41,840 nucleotides of DNA from Parapedobacter soli (lineage in GTDB: Bacteria > Bacteroidota > Bacteroidia > Sphingobacteriales > Sphingobacteriaceae). This document shows positions 26,325 to 34,331 of this stretch, piece after piece (positions within the stretch are counted from its first letter, which is position 1; the number at the start of each line of letters is the position of its first letter). The notes under the pieces are model-generated. The model worked only from the letters and a program-made list of their open reading frames with translations, did no database searches and was not told the origin of the DNA. The translations under genes and the position numbers were made by a program. The stretch lies in NCBI RefSeq assembly GCF_025460835.1, contig NZ_JAMXAY010000032.1:17804-59643 (forward strand), read 5' to 3'.

Positions 26325-28064
26325 TCAGGCGATATCTTTCATGATACGCTCTACCCGCCCTTCGAGCTCGCGGCTCACGCGTTCGAAATCTGCCCGATCG
26401 GCCAGAGGTTGCCTCACGCTGCAATAGAATTTTATTTTGGGTTCCGTGCCCGACGGCCTTGCCGAAATCACATCACCATCTACCGTGATGAATTGCAGCA
26501 CATCCGACTTGGGCAGGTTGATGACCGACCGTTTGCCTGTTTTGAGGTTGTACGACTCGCTGGATGCATAATCCTTAATCTCAGCCACGGCGATGCCTCC
26601 GAGTGTTTGCGGTGGCTCGCTCCGCAACCGCTCCATCATGGCCTTGATCTCTTCAGCTCCGGCTTTACCTTTTTTCGTCAACGAGATTAACTTCTCCTTA
26701 TAAAAACCGTGCTGCACATAGAGGTCGATCAACGCATCGAAAAGGGTTTTACCCTGATCTTTATAATACGCCGTCATCTCGGCGATGAATACGGCCGAAA
26801 CCACAGCGTCTTTATCCCTTACCAGCTCACCTACAAGGTAGCCATAGCTTTCTTCGCCGCCCACAAGGAACCGGCCTTTGCCGTTTTTCCCGGTGATTAG
26901 TTCACCGATATATTTAAATCCGGTCAATGTATCGTAATAGGTGACCCCGTAGCGGTTGGCGATATCCGCGATGAGATTGGTCGTCACAATGGTTTTCACC
27001 ACGTAGTCGTCCGGCTGCAGATCACCTTGTTCCTTCTTCGACGAAAGCACGTAATCGACGAGCAAACTCCCGATTTGGTTGCCGTTCAGCAACTGGTATT
27101 CACCGCGGATGTTTTTGGCCGCTGCCCCTACGCGGTCGGCATCCGGGTCGGTAGCGAAAATGACGTCGGCATCGATGCGTTGCCCTGCTTTCACCGCAAG
27201 CGACATCGCCTCTTCTTCCTCGGGGTTCGGATAAATCACCGTCGGGAAGTTACCATCCGGCGTAGCTTGCTCTTCAACGACATGTACATGGGTAAACCCC
27301 CATCGTGCTAGCGTCGGGGGCACCAAGGTAATCCCCGTGCCGTGTATGGGTGAGTACACGATTTTGAGATCGCTTTGCCTCGTCACCACATCCGGCCGGA
27401 TAATAAGTTTTGAAATGGCATTAAGGTACGCATCGTCGAGCTCCTTACCTAGCAGCGAGATATTCTCCTCAACCGGCCCGAAGCGGATTTCGCTCGGATC
27501 TTTGATCGCGTATACCTCCTTGATGACATTTTTATCGTGCGGCGGCACCAATTGGCCACCATCATTCCAATACGCTTTATAGCCATTGTACTCCTTAGGG
27601 TTATGCGAAGCCGTCAGCATCACGCCGGCTTGGCACCCGAGGTGGCGCACAGCGAAGGAAAGGTGTGGCGTGGGGCGCAATTCGGCAAATAGATAAACTT
27701 TTATGCCGTTTGCGGAAAATACACCAGCCACCAACCGTGCAAACGCCTGCGAGTTGTTACGGCTATCGTATGAGATAGCCACTTTGACTTGCTTCCCCGG
27801 ATAGGTTTTGAGCAGGTAGTTGCTCAGTCCCTGCGTAGCCCTACCGATGGTGTACTTGTTCATCCGGTTGGTGCCAACGCCCATGATGCCACGCAGTCCA
27901 CCGGTACCGAACTCCAGGTCTTTATAAAAACTGTCGGTCAGCTCAGTATACTGCTCGGTGTCAAAAAGCTGCTTGACAGACTGGACAGTCTCTTCATCAT
28001 AAGGGGCTTTTAGCCAAACTTCAGCGTTTGCCTTTATCGCTGGGTCTATTTGCGGTGTTGTCAT
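26325..28064 (-). CDS. Phosphoglucomutase/phosphomannomutase (alpha-D-phosphohexomutase)
   Basis: The 579-aa cytosolic enzyme has the four domains of the family. The phosphoserine is Ser153 in MLTASHNPKEYNGYK, the metal loop is FATDPDADRVG, the sugar-binding loop is GGEESYGYLVG and the phosphate-binding loop is RPSGTEPKIKFY near the C-terminus. Length and the GTGGLRGIMGVGTNRMN N-terminal motif place it in the PGM2-like branch rather than the E. coli Pgm branch. It interconverts glucose-1-phosphate and glucose-6-phosphate (or pentose/mannose equivalents). It is the first gene of a two-gene operon with the Nudix gene. Confidence 0.95.
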   Translation of the reverse strand: MTTPQIDPAIKANAEVWLKAPYDEETVQSVKQLFDTEQYTELTDSFYKDLEFGTGGLRGIMGVGTNRMNKYTIGRATQGLSNYLLKTYPGKQVKVAISYDSRNNSQAFARLVAGVFSANGIKVYLFAELRPTPHLSFAVRHLGCQAGVMLTASHNPKEYNGYKAYWNDGGQLVPPHDKNVIKEVYAIKDPSEIRFGPVEENISLLGKELDDAYLNAISKLIIRPDVVTRQSDLKIVYSPIHGTGITLVPPTLARWGFTHVHVVEEQATPDGNFPTVIYPNPEEEEAMSLAVKAGQRIDADVIFATDPDADRVGAAAKNIRGEYQLLNGNQIGSLLVDYVLSSKKEQGDLQPDDYVVKTIVTTNLIADIANRYGVTYYDTLTGFKYIGELITGKNGKGRFLVGGEESYGYLVGELVRDKDAVVSAVFIAEMTAYYKDQGKTLFDALIDLYVQHGFYKEKLISLTKKGKAGAEEIKAMMERLRSEPPQTLGGIAVAEIKDYASSESYNLKTGKRSVINLPKSDVLQFITVDGDVISARPSGTEPKIKFYCSVRQPLADRADFERVSRELEGRVERIMKDIA

Positions 28065-28088
28065 GCGGTGAAAATTTTCCTATTGTGC

Positions 28089-28096
28089 CAAACTTA
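28089..28096 (-). promoter_or_regulatory. Promoter for the phosphoglucomutase-Nudix operon
   Basis: The minus strand has TAAGTTTG, an exact TAnnTTTG match, with a TTG 20 nt upstream that fits the -33 element. The predicted leader is about 20 nt before the ATG at 28,064. Confidence 0.5.
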
Positions 28097-28126
28097 TGCA
28101 AAAACCCAGTTACATACAAGCACAAA

Positions 28127-28540
28127 TTATCGCGTTACCGTTGCCGGATGCTCTTTACCGTTGTGGCACGTCATGCAGGTAATCTGCGTGAGTTCCCCGG
28201 TCTTCTCATCACGGTGCTTGAAGTGCTTTCTATTTATCCGCTGGGTCATTTTCATCATCCAGCGGGCAGTTTCCTTATGGGGGTTGGCGTCGCTTGCGAA
28301 GTCCAGTTTCTTGGGGTCGTTGGCATCTTGGGCATGGCAGAAGCCGCATTTAACGCCCAGAGCAACCTTAAAATCATCCATTACCTGTTTCATCTCCTCT
28401 TGGGTGATGTCTTTGGGAAGCACCTTGAGATTGGTTGCTTTCCATTCCTGGGGCTGCGGCTGGGTCTCCGGTGCAAATGAGCTCAGCGCAAAAATGCCCG
28501 CGAATACAGCCACGACGGCGGCAATCATTCGATATGTCAT
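28127..28540 (-). CDS. Small exported dihaem cytochrome c
   Basis: The 137-aa product has an N-terminal hydrophobic signal (about residues 5-22) and two haem c sites, CGFCH (65-69) and CMTCH (122-126). The spacing and the lead-in LKVLPKDITQEEMKQVMDDFKVALGVKCGFCHA resemble half of the tetrahaem photosynthetic reaction-centre cytochrome family (PF02276), which is widespread in non-phototrophic Bacteroidota. It should be periplasmic or membrane-tethered and carry electrons; its partner is unknown. A TATATTTA element (28563-28570, minus strand) could be its promoter. The next gene upstream ends 78 nt away. Confidence 0.88.
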   Translation of the reverse strand: MTYRMIAAVVAVFAGIFALSSFAPETQPQPQEWKATNLKVLPKDITQEEMKQVMDDFKVALGVKCGFCHAQDANDPKKLDFASDANPHKETARWMMKMTQRINRKHFKHRDEKTGELTQITCMTCHNGKEHPATVTR

Positions 28541-28618
28541 ATAGTGTTCAGTTTATATAGGGTAAATATAGCAATCTACCATCCGAACACCGAAAAGAAA
28601 AAGCTATTTAGAATGGGT

Positions 28619-29491
28619 TTAACTTTTCGCTTGCCGCGTCATTTTCTCCAGGTCGTCCCACAAGTCGCCGGGCACCGCCTCCAATCCGCTGAATTGCCCG
28701 GCCCCTTGCAGCCACTCTCCTCCGTCAATGGTGACGACCTCACCGTTGATGTAGCCAGCAAAATCCGAAAGCAGGAAAGCCGCCAGGTTGGCCAGCTCCT
28801 GATGGTCGCCCACCCGTTTGAGCGGCACACGTTTTTTGAAATCGAACTGCTGGGCGAGGTCGCCCGGCAACAGCCGCTCCCAGGCCCCCTTCGTAGGGAA
28901 CGGGCCGGGAGCAATGGCATTGCTGCGGATACCATACTTACCCCACTCCACGGCCAGTGATCGGGTGAGCGCCAATACACCCCCTTTGGCTGCCGCCGAG
29001 GGCACCACATAGGCCGAGCCGGTAAACGCGTAGGTGGTAACGATGTTTAATATGCTAGCGGATTGCTGGTGGGCAATCCAGTGCTTGCCGAAGGTCAGCG
29101 TGCAATTGGCCGTCCCCTTGAGTACGATATCGATGATGGTACCGAACGCATTGGCTGAAAGCCGCTCGGTAGGTGAGATAAAGTTACCCGCCGCATTGTT
29201 AAGCAGCGCATCCACCCGGCTGAACCGTTCCAGCGACTTGGCCAATAGCTGCTCTACCTGGCCGCTATCCCGGATGTCACACACCACCGGCAATATTTCA
29301 CCGCCGGTATCGGCCGCCATCTCCTTGGCAGCTGCTTCCAGTACATCCAACTTGCGGCTGGCGATGACCACCTGGGCACCCAATCGCAAAAAATAAGTGG
29401 CCATGGCCCTACCCAGTCCGGTACCGCCACCCGTTACCACGATGGTTTTACCCCGAAGGGCATCATCACGTAAAGCACCTGCTACCGCCAT
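28619..29491 (-). CDS. SDR-family 2,4-dienoyl-CoA reductase
   Basis: The 290-aa protein has the NAD(P)-binding motif TGGGTGLG (20-27) and NNAAGNFISPTE (98-109), a stretch typical of 2,4-dienoyl-CoA reductases. It lacks the usual SDR YxxxK. Instead it has Tyr154 and Lys169 in TYAFTGSAYVVPSAAAK, the same 15-residue spacing as Tyr199 and Lys214 of human DECR1. This supports an NADPH-dependent reduction of 2,4-dienoyl-CoA during breakdown of polyunsaturated fatty acids. Its start overlaps the stop of the upstream isomerase gene by one base (TAATG), so the two are translationally coupled and act in the same pathway. Confidence 0.9.
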   Translation of the reverse strand: MAVAGALRDDALRGKTIVVTGGGTGLGRAMATYFLRLGAQVVIASRKLDVLEAAAKEMAADTGGEILPVVCDIRDSGQVEQLLAKSLERFSRVDALLNNAAGNFISPTERLSANAFGTIIDIVLKGTANCTLTFGKHWIAHQQSASILNIVTTYAFTGSAYVVPSAAAKGGVLALTRSLAVEWGKYGIRSNAIAPGPFPTKGAWERLLPGDLAQQFDFKKRVPLKRVGDHQELANLAAFLLSDFAGYINGEVVTIDGGEWLQGAGQFSGLEAVPGDLWDDLEKMTRQAKS

Positions 29492-30255
29492 TACTTACTT
29501 CCTTTTAAGTTGTCGATAATTGTTTTAACGATGGAGCGTGTGGCGGGCGACCACCATTGCTTTAACACCGCGTCGATGGTTTCTTCTTGGTTAGCCTCAA
29601 ACGCTGCAACCAATGCCTGCCGCATGTTCCGCTTACTTTGCCGCCACGTATTCCGCTCGTATTGGGTATAAGTACGGAGCTGGCGCTCCGCGGCCGACCG
29701 GATACGCCGGCTGTCGACCAACTCATCCACCAGTCCCGCTTCGAGGGCTTCCTGCGGTTTCAGTAACTTCCCTTCCAGCAAGTATCGGTATGCGCGGGCC
29801 GGACCAAGCCAGAATCCATATAATTGGAAGATGCTTTCGGGCACGATGAGGCCCACCGGCACTTCGTTAAGACCGATAATGAAATCGCCTTCAACCATCA
29901 CCCGGTAGTCACAGCAGCTCGCCAGCACACATCCTGCCGCAGGGCTATGTCCACTGATCGCAGCCACAGCGGGTTTATCAAACGCCACAAGTTGCCGGAT
30001 TACGTCCATAAAGGTATGCCAAAAGCGACGGGCTTCCGCCTCGTTATAATCGTATAGGGAAATGAGATCCAGCCCCGCACTGAAAAACCCTTCCTTACCA
30101 TGCAAAATCAACCCTTCTATAGCCGGGTCATTCTGTGCCTCGGTCACGGCTGTACTAAGCTCTTCGAGCATCTGTTGGTGAAGCGCGTTAGACCGGCCAC
30201 GGTCGAGGTAAATGTGCAATATCCGATCTTCAGCTGTTGTTTTAATAAAGTCCAT
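29491..30255 (-). CDS. Crotonase-family delta3,delta2-enoyl-CoA isomerase
   Basis: The 254-aa crotonase has the oxyanion-hole segments FFSAGLDL (57-64) and AISGHSPAAGCVLASCCDYR (99-118). The key motif is IGLNEVPVGL with Glu131, matching the catalytic Glu in the GLNE motif of mitochondrial enoyl-CoA isomerase (ECI1). Hydratases instead carry two glutamates, and only this one is clear here. It would shift 3-enoyl-CoA double bonds to the 2-trans position for beta-oxidation of unsaturated fatty acids. It lies 5 nt downstream of the 904-aa gene and overlaps the reductase gene. Plain enoyl-CoA hydratase activity remains possible. Confidence 0.88.
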   Translation of the reverse strand: MDFIKTTAEDRILHIYLDRGRSNALHQQMLEELSTAVTEAQNDPAIEGLILHGKEGFFSAGLDLISLYDYNEAEARRFWHTFMDVIRQLVAFDKPAVAAISGHSPAAGCVLASCCDYRVMVEGDFIIGLNEVPVGLIVPESIFQLYGFWLGPARAYRYLLEGKLLKPQEALEAGLVDELVDSRRIRSAAERQLRTYTQYERNTWRQSKRNMRQALVAAFEANQEETIDAVLKQWWSPATRSIVKTIIDNLKGSK

Positions 30256-30260
30256 TTTTC

Positions 30261-32975
30261 CTATTCAACGGTTATGTAGTGCACCGCATGTGCCAATCGG
30301 CCGGAAATATCCAGCCCTTCCACCATAATACGGTATACACCCGGCGACTCGGCGGTATAAAATTCGAAAGATGCCATCCCATCATCACCCGTAACGATAC
30401 TGGGGGCCCAATGGATGGTGGTACGTAGGTCTTTCATCGCTGCCAGCGAATCGGCCGAGACACTGTAGTCTGGTGCATAAAACTCACGTACTTCATAATA
30501 CCCCTGCGGGCTATGGGTAACAATACCGGGGGTGTATATATCGCGGCCATACCCCCCGCTGTCGCCCCGTTTCGTAGTGATGATGATTACGCCACCGCTG
30601 CCCATACTTCCGTAAACGGCTGTATTACCGATACCGCGCAATACTTCCACGGTTTCCACATCAAACGGATTGATCATCGGAAGGGCCTCAGCCTCCATAT
30701 ACATGCCATCCAAGACGATCTGCATCGGCTGGTTGGGTGAGCGAGTCGAATAGGGTACCCCATTCCGGAAAATCACCCCATGCAACCGTCCTTGCAGGCA
30801 AATATCCAAGGTAGAACAACCCATGGACAACTCCTCGGCGGTGATGACCTGATCGGCATTGCCCGGTCCGTTCAGGTTGCTTGAATGCTTGACCTTCTTT
30901 TCGGCTCGCTCGGTAACCTTTACTTCTTCCAGAAGGATGGTCTTCTCTTTGAGTCCGTATTTTTCCAGCTCTTCAAATTGCTGTTGGGTATTTTTGAGGT
31001 ACGTTTGGATCGATTGGTTCACATCGACGGTGGCGTCGGGTGCGTTTTTACTGCGTGTCACTTGCTGCCGGGGCACTTCGTCCAACACAACGTCTACATT
31101 TTTTCGGCCACGCTCATCCCGTGCCTGCACAACGAATTTTGTATCGTCGTAAAACAACAGCCGATCAAAGTTGAAACGACCCTCAGCATCGGTCACCGTA
31201 TCCACCACCGCCAGCACATTCCCTGTAGACAATATGGTTACCTTGGCATTGGGCACGGGTATTTTACCGTTTCGTTTGGTTACTACACCACTAATCCGTA
31301 GGGCTTGCTCGGGTGAATAAGTAACCGTTGGGCTTTTACCTGCCACCAGGTCCTGCCAATCGATGCGGCTCCAACCCTGGGTAAGCATCACATTATCGAG
31401 CTGCAGCCCACGGGCAAAATCGGGATCTTTAAAATAACGGTTCGGTGTTTCAACATATCCTTTAATATCTGCGCTGAGTAATAGACTTGGATATATGCTC
31501 CCTTCATGCACGCCACTATCGATCGGTACCCGGGCCATATCGATTACAGCGGCAGAAAGCGCGGCAATACGGCTTGTGTCCGAAGGCTGCCCGGCAGTGA
31601 GCTTTACGGTTACCTTTTCTTTCCGGCGGTATGTTTCCCAGTCCGTTTCAATCGTCAGTGGCAACAGTGAAGCATCGTTGGTATTAAAGATGGTACGCTC
31701 GGCCACCGGTATCCGGTTGTTGGCAAACAGCGTTATCTGGATAACCCCTGCGGGCAAATGCTCCCTTGGAATGGCGAAAACAGCTTCGTTTTTTGCCTGC
31801 TTATTCGTCGACGCATAAAACACCTCGCCATTCCGGTGGAGGACGACGGAAACCTGTTGCCCCTGTACAAGGTCGTCCGATGCGTAGGCCTGCACAATGA
31901 GCTGCCTATCGAGCTGGTTGTTCACCGCTAGGGCATATCCGGAGATCTGCACTTCGGGGAGGTCTACCTTGCTCTCGCTCCCATCGGCGTACATTATGCT
32001 GGCAGTATAGCGGGCCCCGGCCTCTGGTATGAAGCTGAAGTTTCCCATCCCTGCGTAGTCCGTTTCGAATTCGGCTATCCGGGTGCCTGCACCATCGTAG
32101 ATAGAGCCAGCCGCGCCGATCCCAATACCATCGGATGCCAGTGCCTTGAAGGCCACTTTGGTGAGGTTGCCGGCCAGCATTTGGCCGCTTTCCGGAAAAA
32201 AACGGATGCTATTGGTGTTCGATGTCGTTTTTAAGGGTATCCGTTTATGTACCGTACGCCGGTCGGCCGTAGACAGCCGGAGCAGCACTTCGCCCGATTT
32301 GAGGTTGAAGGGCTGTTTATTGACGAAGTCAAACGCGATACGTCCGTCACCGTCGGTTGTTTCCCGCCCGCGGGCAATGTTCCGCCCTTCCATCACCACC
32401 TGGTAGTTGGCATCCATATCTGCAAAGGGGCCACCTTGGAGATCGGTAAACTTGATTTCGGCATGGACTTGGTGCTCCGGGGAGTTTTCGAAAGAAAAAC
32501 TGCTATGGGCAACAATATTATCGGTGCGGGCATTGCCGATAGGCAGTATGCGGTCGTAGAAAATATCGGTATCAAAATTGCGCATCCAATTGGTATACGC
32601 ACGTATCCGGTAGTTTCCTTCGCTAAGCGAATCAGCCAGTTGGAAATCGCCCATGGTCACCCCGGCAACAAGCGGCAACCGGACGGATTGCACGACGGTC
32701 TGCTCAGGCCCAACCAGATCGACATATAGGATTTTGCTCAGGCCCGAAAGCTGGTTATAGGCCCCTATGGTTACATAGCCTTTAAACCAGATGTCATCAC
32801 CAACGGCATAGTAAGGCTTATCTAAGTGTAGGTAAACTTTTTCTTGCGGGTATCGGTTGGCATGGCTTTCCAGCTTGGACAAGACTTCTTCGATTATGGG
32901 GGTGCCTTGTCCAGAGGCCATCGGTGTGGTAAACCAACATATCACCAATATCGAAAGAAAACGATGTAAGCCCAT
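30261..32975 (-). CDS. Exported macroglobulin-like protein with TonB-plug domain but no barrel
   Basis: The 904-aa product has a signal peptide ending near ASGQG. It opens with YPQEKVYLHLDKPYYAVGDD, the MG2-type start of alpha-2-macroglobulin-like proteins, and continues with several beta-sandwich repeats. A carboxypeptidase regulatory-like repeat is at about 560-625 (ISGVVTKRNGKIPVPNAKVT). A TonB-receptor plug domain is at about 705-810 (DQVITAEEL, IVLDGMYME, VETVEVLRGIG, GSGGVIIITTKRG). A final beta domain ends in YITVE. No beta-barrel follows the plug. The family is common in Sphingobacteriales; its function is unknown to me. A TATATTTA element (33001-33008, minus) may be its promoter. It heads a three-gene transcript with the isomerase and reductase. 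Confidence 0.9.
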   Translation of the reverse strand: MGLHRFLSILVICWFTTPMASGQGTPIIEEVLSKLESHANRYPQEKVYLHLDKPYYAVGDDIWFKGYVTIGAYNQLSGLSKILYVDLVGPEQTVVQSVRLPLVAGVTMGDFQLADSLSEGNYRIRAYTNWMRNFDTDIFYDRILPIGNARTDNIVAHSSFSFENSPEHQVHAEIKFTDLQGGPFADMDANYQVVMEGRNIARGRETTDGDGRIAFDFVNKQPFNLKSGEVLLRLSTADRRTVHKRIPLKTTSNTNSIRFFPESGQMLAGNLTKVAFKALASDGIGIGAAGSIYDGAGTRIAEFETDYAGMGNFSFIPEAGARYTASIMYADGSESKVDLPEVQISGYALAVNNQLDRQLIVQAYASDDLVQGQQVSVVLHRNGEVFYASTNKQAKNEAVFAIPREHLPAGVIQITLFANNRIPVAERTIFNTNDASLLPLTIETDWETYRRKEKVTVKLTAGQPSDTSRIAALSAAVIDMARVPIDSGVHEGSIYPSLLLSADIKGYVETPNRYFKDPDFARGLQLDNVMLTQGWSRIDWQDLVAGKSPTVTYSPEQALRISGVVTKRNGKIPVPNAKVTILSTGNVLAVVDTVTDAEGRFNFDRLLFYDDTKFVVQARDERGRKNVDVVLDEVPRQQVTRSKNAPDATVDVNQSIQTYLKNTQQQFEELEKYGLKEKTILLEEVKVTERAEKKVKHSSNLNGPGNADQVITAEELSMGCSTLDICLQGRLHGVIFRNGVPYSTRSPNQPMQIVLDGMYMEAEALPMINPFDVETVEVLRGIGNTAVYGSMGSGGVIIITTKRGDSGGYGRDIYTPGIVTHSPQGYYEVREFYAPDYSVSADSLAAMKDLRTTIHWAPSIVTGDDGMASFEFYTAESPGVYRIMVEGLDISGRLAHAVHYITVE

Positions 32976-33019
32976 AATTCATTTGGTGAACCTAATATGG
33001 TAAATATAGGTAAAAAAAA

Positions 33020-33027
33020 TATCTTTG
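33020..33027 (+). promoter_or_regulatory. Promoter -7 element TATCTTTG of purD, predicted leaderless start
   Basis: TATCTTTG ends 4 nt before the purD ATG at 33,032, the same arrangement as at 16,835. The transcript is expected to begin at or beside the start codon. Confidence 0.55.
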
Positions 33028-33031
33028 CAAG

Positions 33032-34306
33032 ATGAATATCCTTATCGTAGGTTCAGGCGGCCGGGAAAGCGCCTTCGCTTGGAAAATAGCCCAAAGTCCG
33101 CAACTTAACCAGCTGTATATTGCACCGGGTAATGCCGGTACAGGCCGCTATGGAAAGAATATCGCCCTTAAAGTGACCGATTTCGACGGTATTGCTGATT
33201 TTGCGCTCGGGCATGGTATCGACATGGTGCTTGTTGGTCCTGAAGAGCCTTTGGTAAAAGGTATCCACGATTATTTCCTCGAACGGGAGGACCTGCGCCA
33301 CATTCCGGTCATCGGCCCACAGCGGGCGGGTGCCCAACTGGAGGGGAGCAAGGACTTCGCGAAGCAATTCATGGTGCGCCACGGTATCCCTACTGCTGCC
33401 TCGCAATCATTCAATCAGACCACCCTGGAGGAAGGCCTGGCCTATCTTGGAACGCAGAAGCTTCCCATCGTACTGAAAGCCGACGGGCTGGCCGGTGGAA
33501 AGGGCGTACTCATCTGTACGACGCTCGACGAAGCCCGTACTGAGCTGAAGGCTATGCTGGCCGATGCCAAATTCGGCGAGGCAAGCAGTACGGTAGTCAT
33601 AGAGGAGTTCCTCTCCGGTATCGAATTGTCTGTGTTTGTGCTCACGGATGGCGATACGTACAAAGTACTGCCGGCAGCCAAGGACTATAAGCGCATCGGC
33701 GAGGGGGATACCGGCCTCAATACCGGGGGGATGGGGTCCGTATCGCCCGTACCGTTTGCCGATAATGAATTTCTCGACAAAGTCGAAGAACGCATAATCA
33801 TACCGACCATTGAGGGCCTGAAAAAAGACGGCATCCCATACCAAGGGTTTATTTTCCTCGGCCTGATGAATGTGGGCGGAGAGCCTTACGTAATCGAATA
33901 CAATGTGCGTATGGGCGACCCCGAGACCGAAAGTGTATTGCCCCGTATTGAAAGCGACTTGTTAGATCTACTCCAGGGAGTGGCTCAGCGGAACCTGCAG
34001 GACCGTTCGTTCACGCTTTCGCCCAAAACGGCGGCAACCGTGATGCTGGTGTCGGGCGGATACCCCGGCACATACGAATCGGGCAAGACAATCGACAACA
34101 TCGAAAGTGTGAAAAATTCCATCGTTTTCCACGCAGGCACGACCACGGAAAATGGCGTGGTAAAGACTGCTGGCGGACGTGTAATCGCGGTCACCGCATT
34201 GGAAGACACATTGTTCGATGCGCTGCAGCAAGCCACTGCCGATGCGGGGCGCATCTATTTCGAGGGCAAAAACTTCCGCCGGGATATCGGGTTTGATCTG
34301 ATATAA
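33032..34306 (+). CDS. purD: Phosphoribosylamine-glycine ligase
   Basis: The 424-aa ATP-grasp enzyme makes GAR from phosphoribosylamine, glycine and ATP in purine synthesis. It begins MNILIVGSGGRESAFAWKIAQS, the classic PurD N-terminus, then has APGNAGTG and VGPEEPL. The ATP-grasp part has KADGLAGGKGV, VVIEEFLSGIELSVF and LPAAKDYKRIGEGDTGLNTGGMG, then EYNVRMGDPETE for metal binding. Length is normal. It stands alone rather than in a pur operon, and it is convergent with the next gene. Confidence 0.98.
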   Translation: MNILIVGSGGRESAFAWKIAQSPQLNQLYIAPGNAGTGRYGKNIALKVTDFDGIADFALGHGIDMVLVGPEEPLVKGIHDYFLEREDLRHIPVIGPQRAGAQLEGSKDFAKQFMVRHGIPTAASQSFNQTTLEEGLAYLGTQKLPIVLKADGLAGGKGVLICTTLDEARTELKAMLADAKFGEASSTVVIEEFLSGIELSVFVLTDGDTYKVLPAAKDYKRIGEGDTGLNTGGMGSVSPVPFADNEFLDKVEERIIIPTIEGLKKDGIPYQGFIFLGLMNVGGEPYVIEYNVRMGDPETESVLPRIESDLLDLLQGVAQRNLQDRSFTLSPKTAATVMLVSGGYPGTYESGKTIDNIESVKNSIVFHAGTTTENGVVKTAGGRVIAVTALEDTLFDALQQATADAGRIYFEGKNFRRDIGFDLI

Positions 34307-34331
34307 CCCCGGTTGGGGATCAGGCCTTTTT
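34306..34331 (+). terminator. Weak hairpin after purD
   Basis: A short stem, CCCC-GGTT-GGGG (34307-34318), follows the purD stop and lies between two convergent stop codons. A run of five T comes 8 nt later. It is a weak candidate for a terminator serving both genes. Confidence 0.3.

Noticed and set aside
30261-32975. The 904-aa protein as a complete TonB-dependent receptor
   Set aside because: The plug domain lies near the C-terminus with only about 90 residues after it, so no 22-strand barrel is possible.
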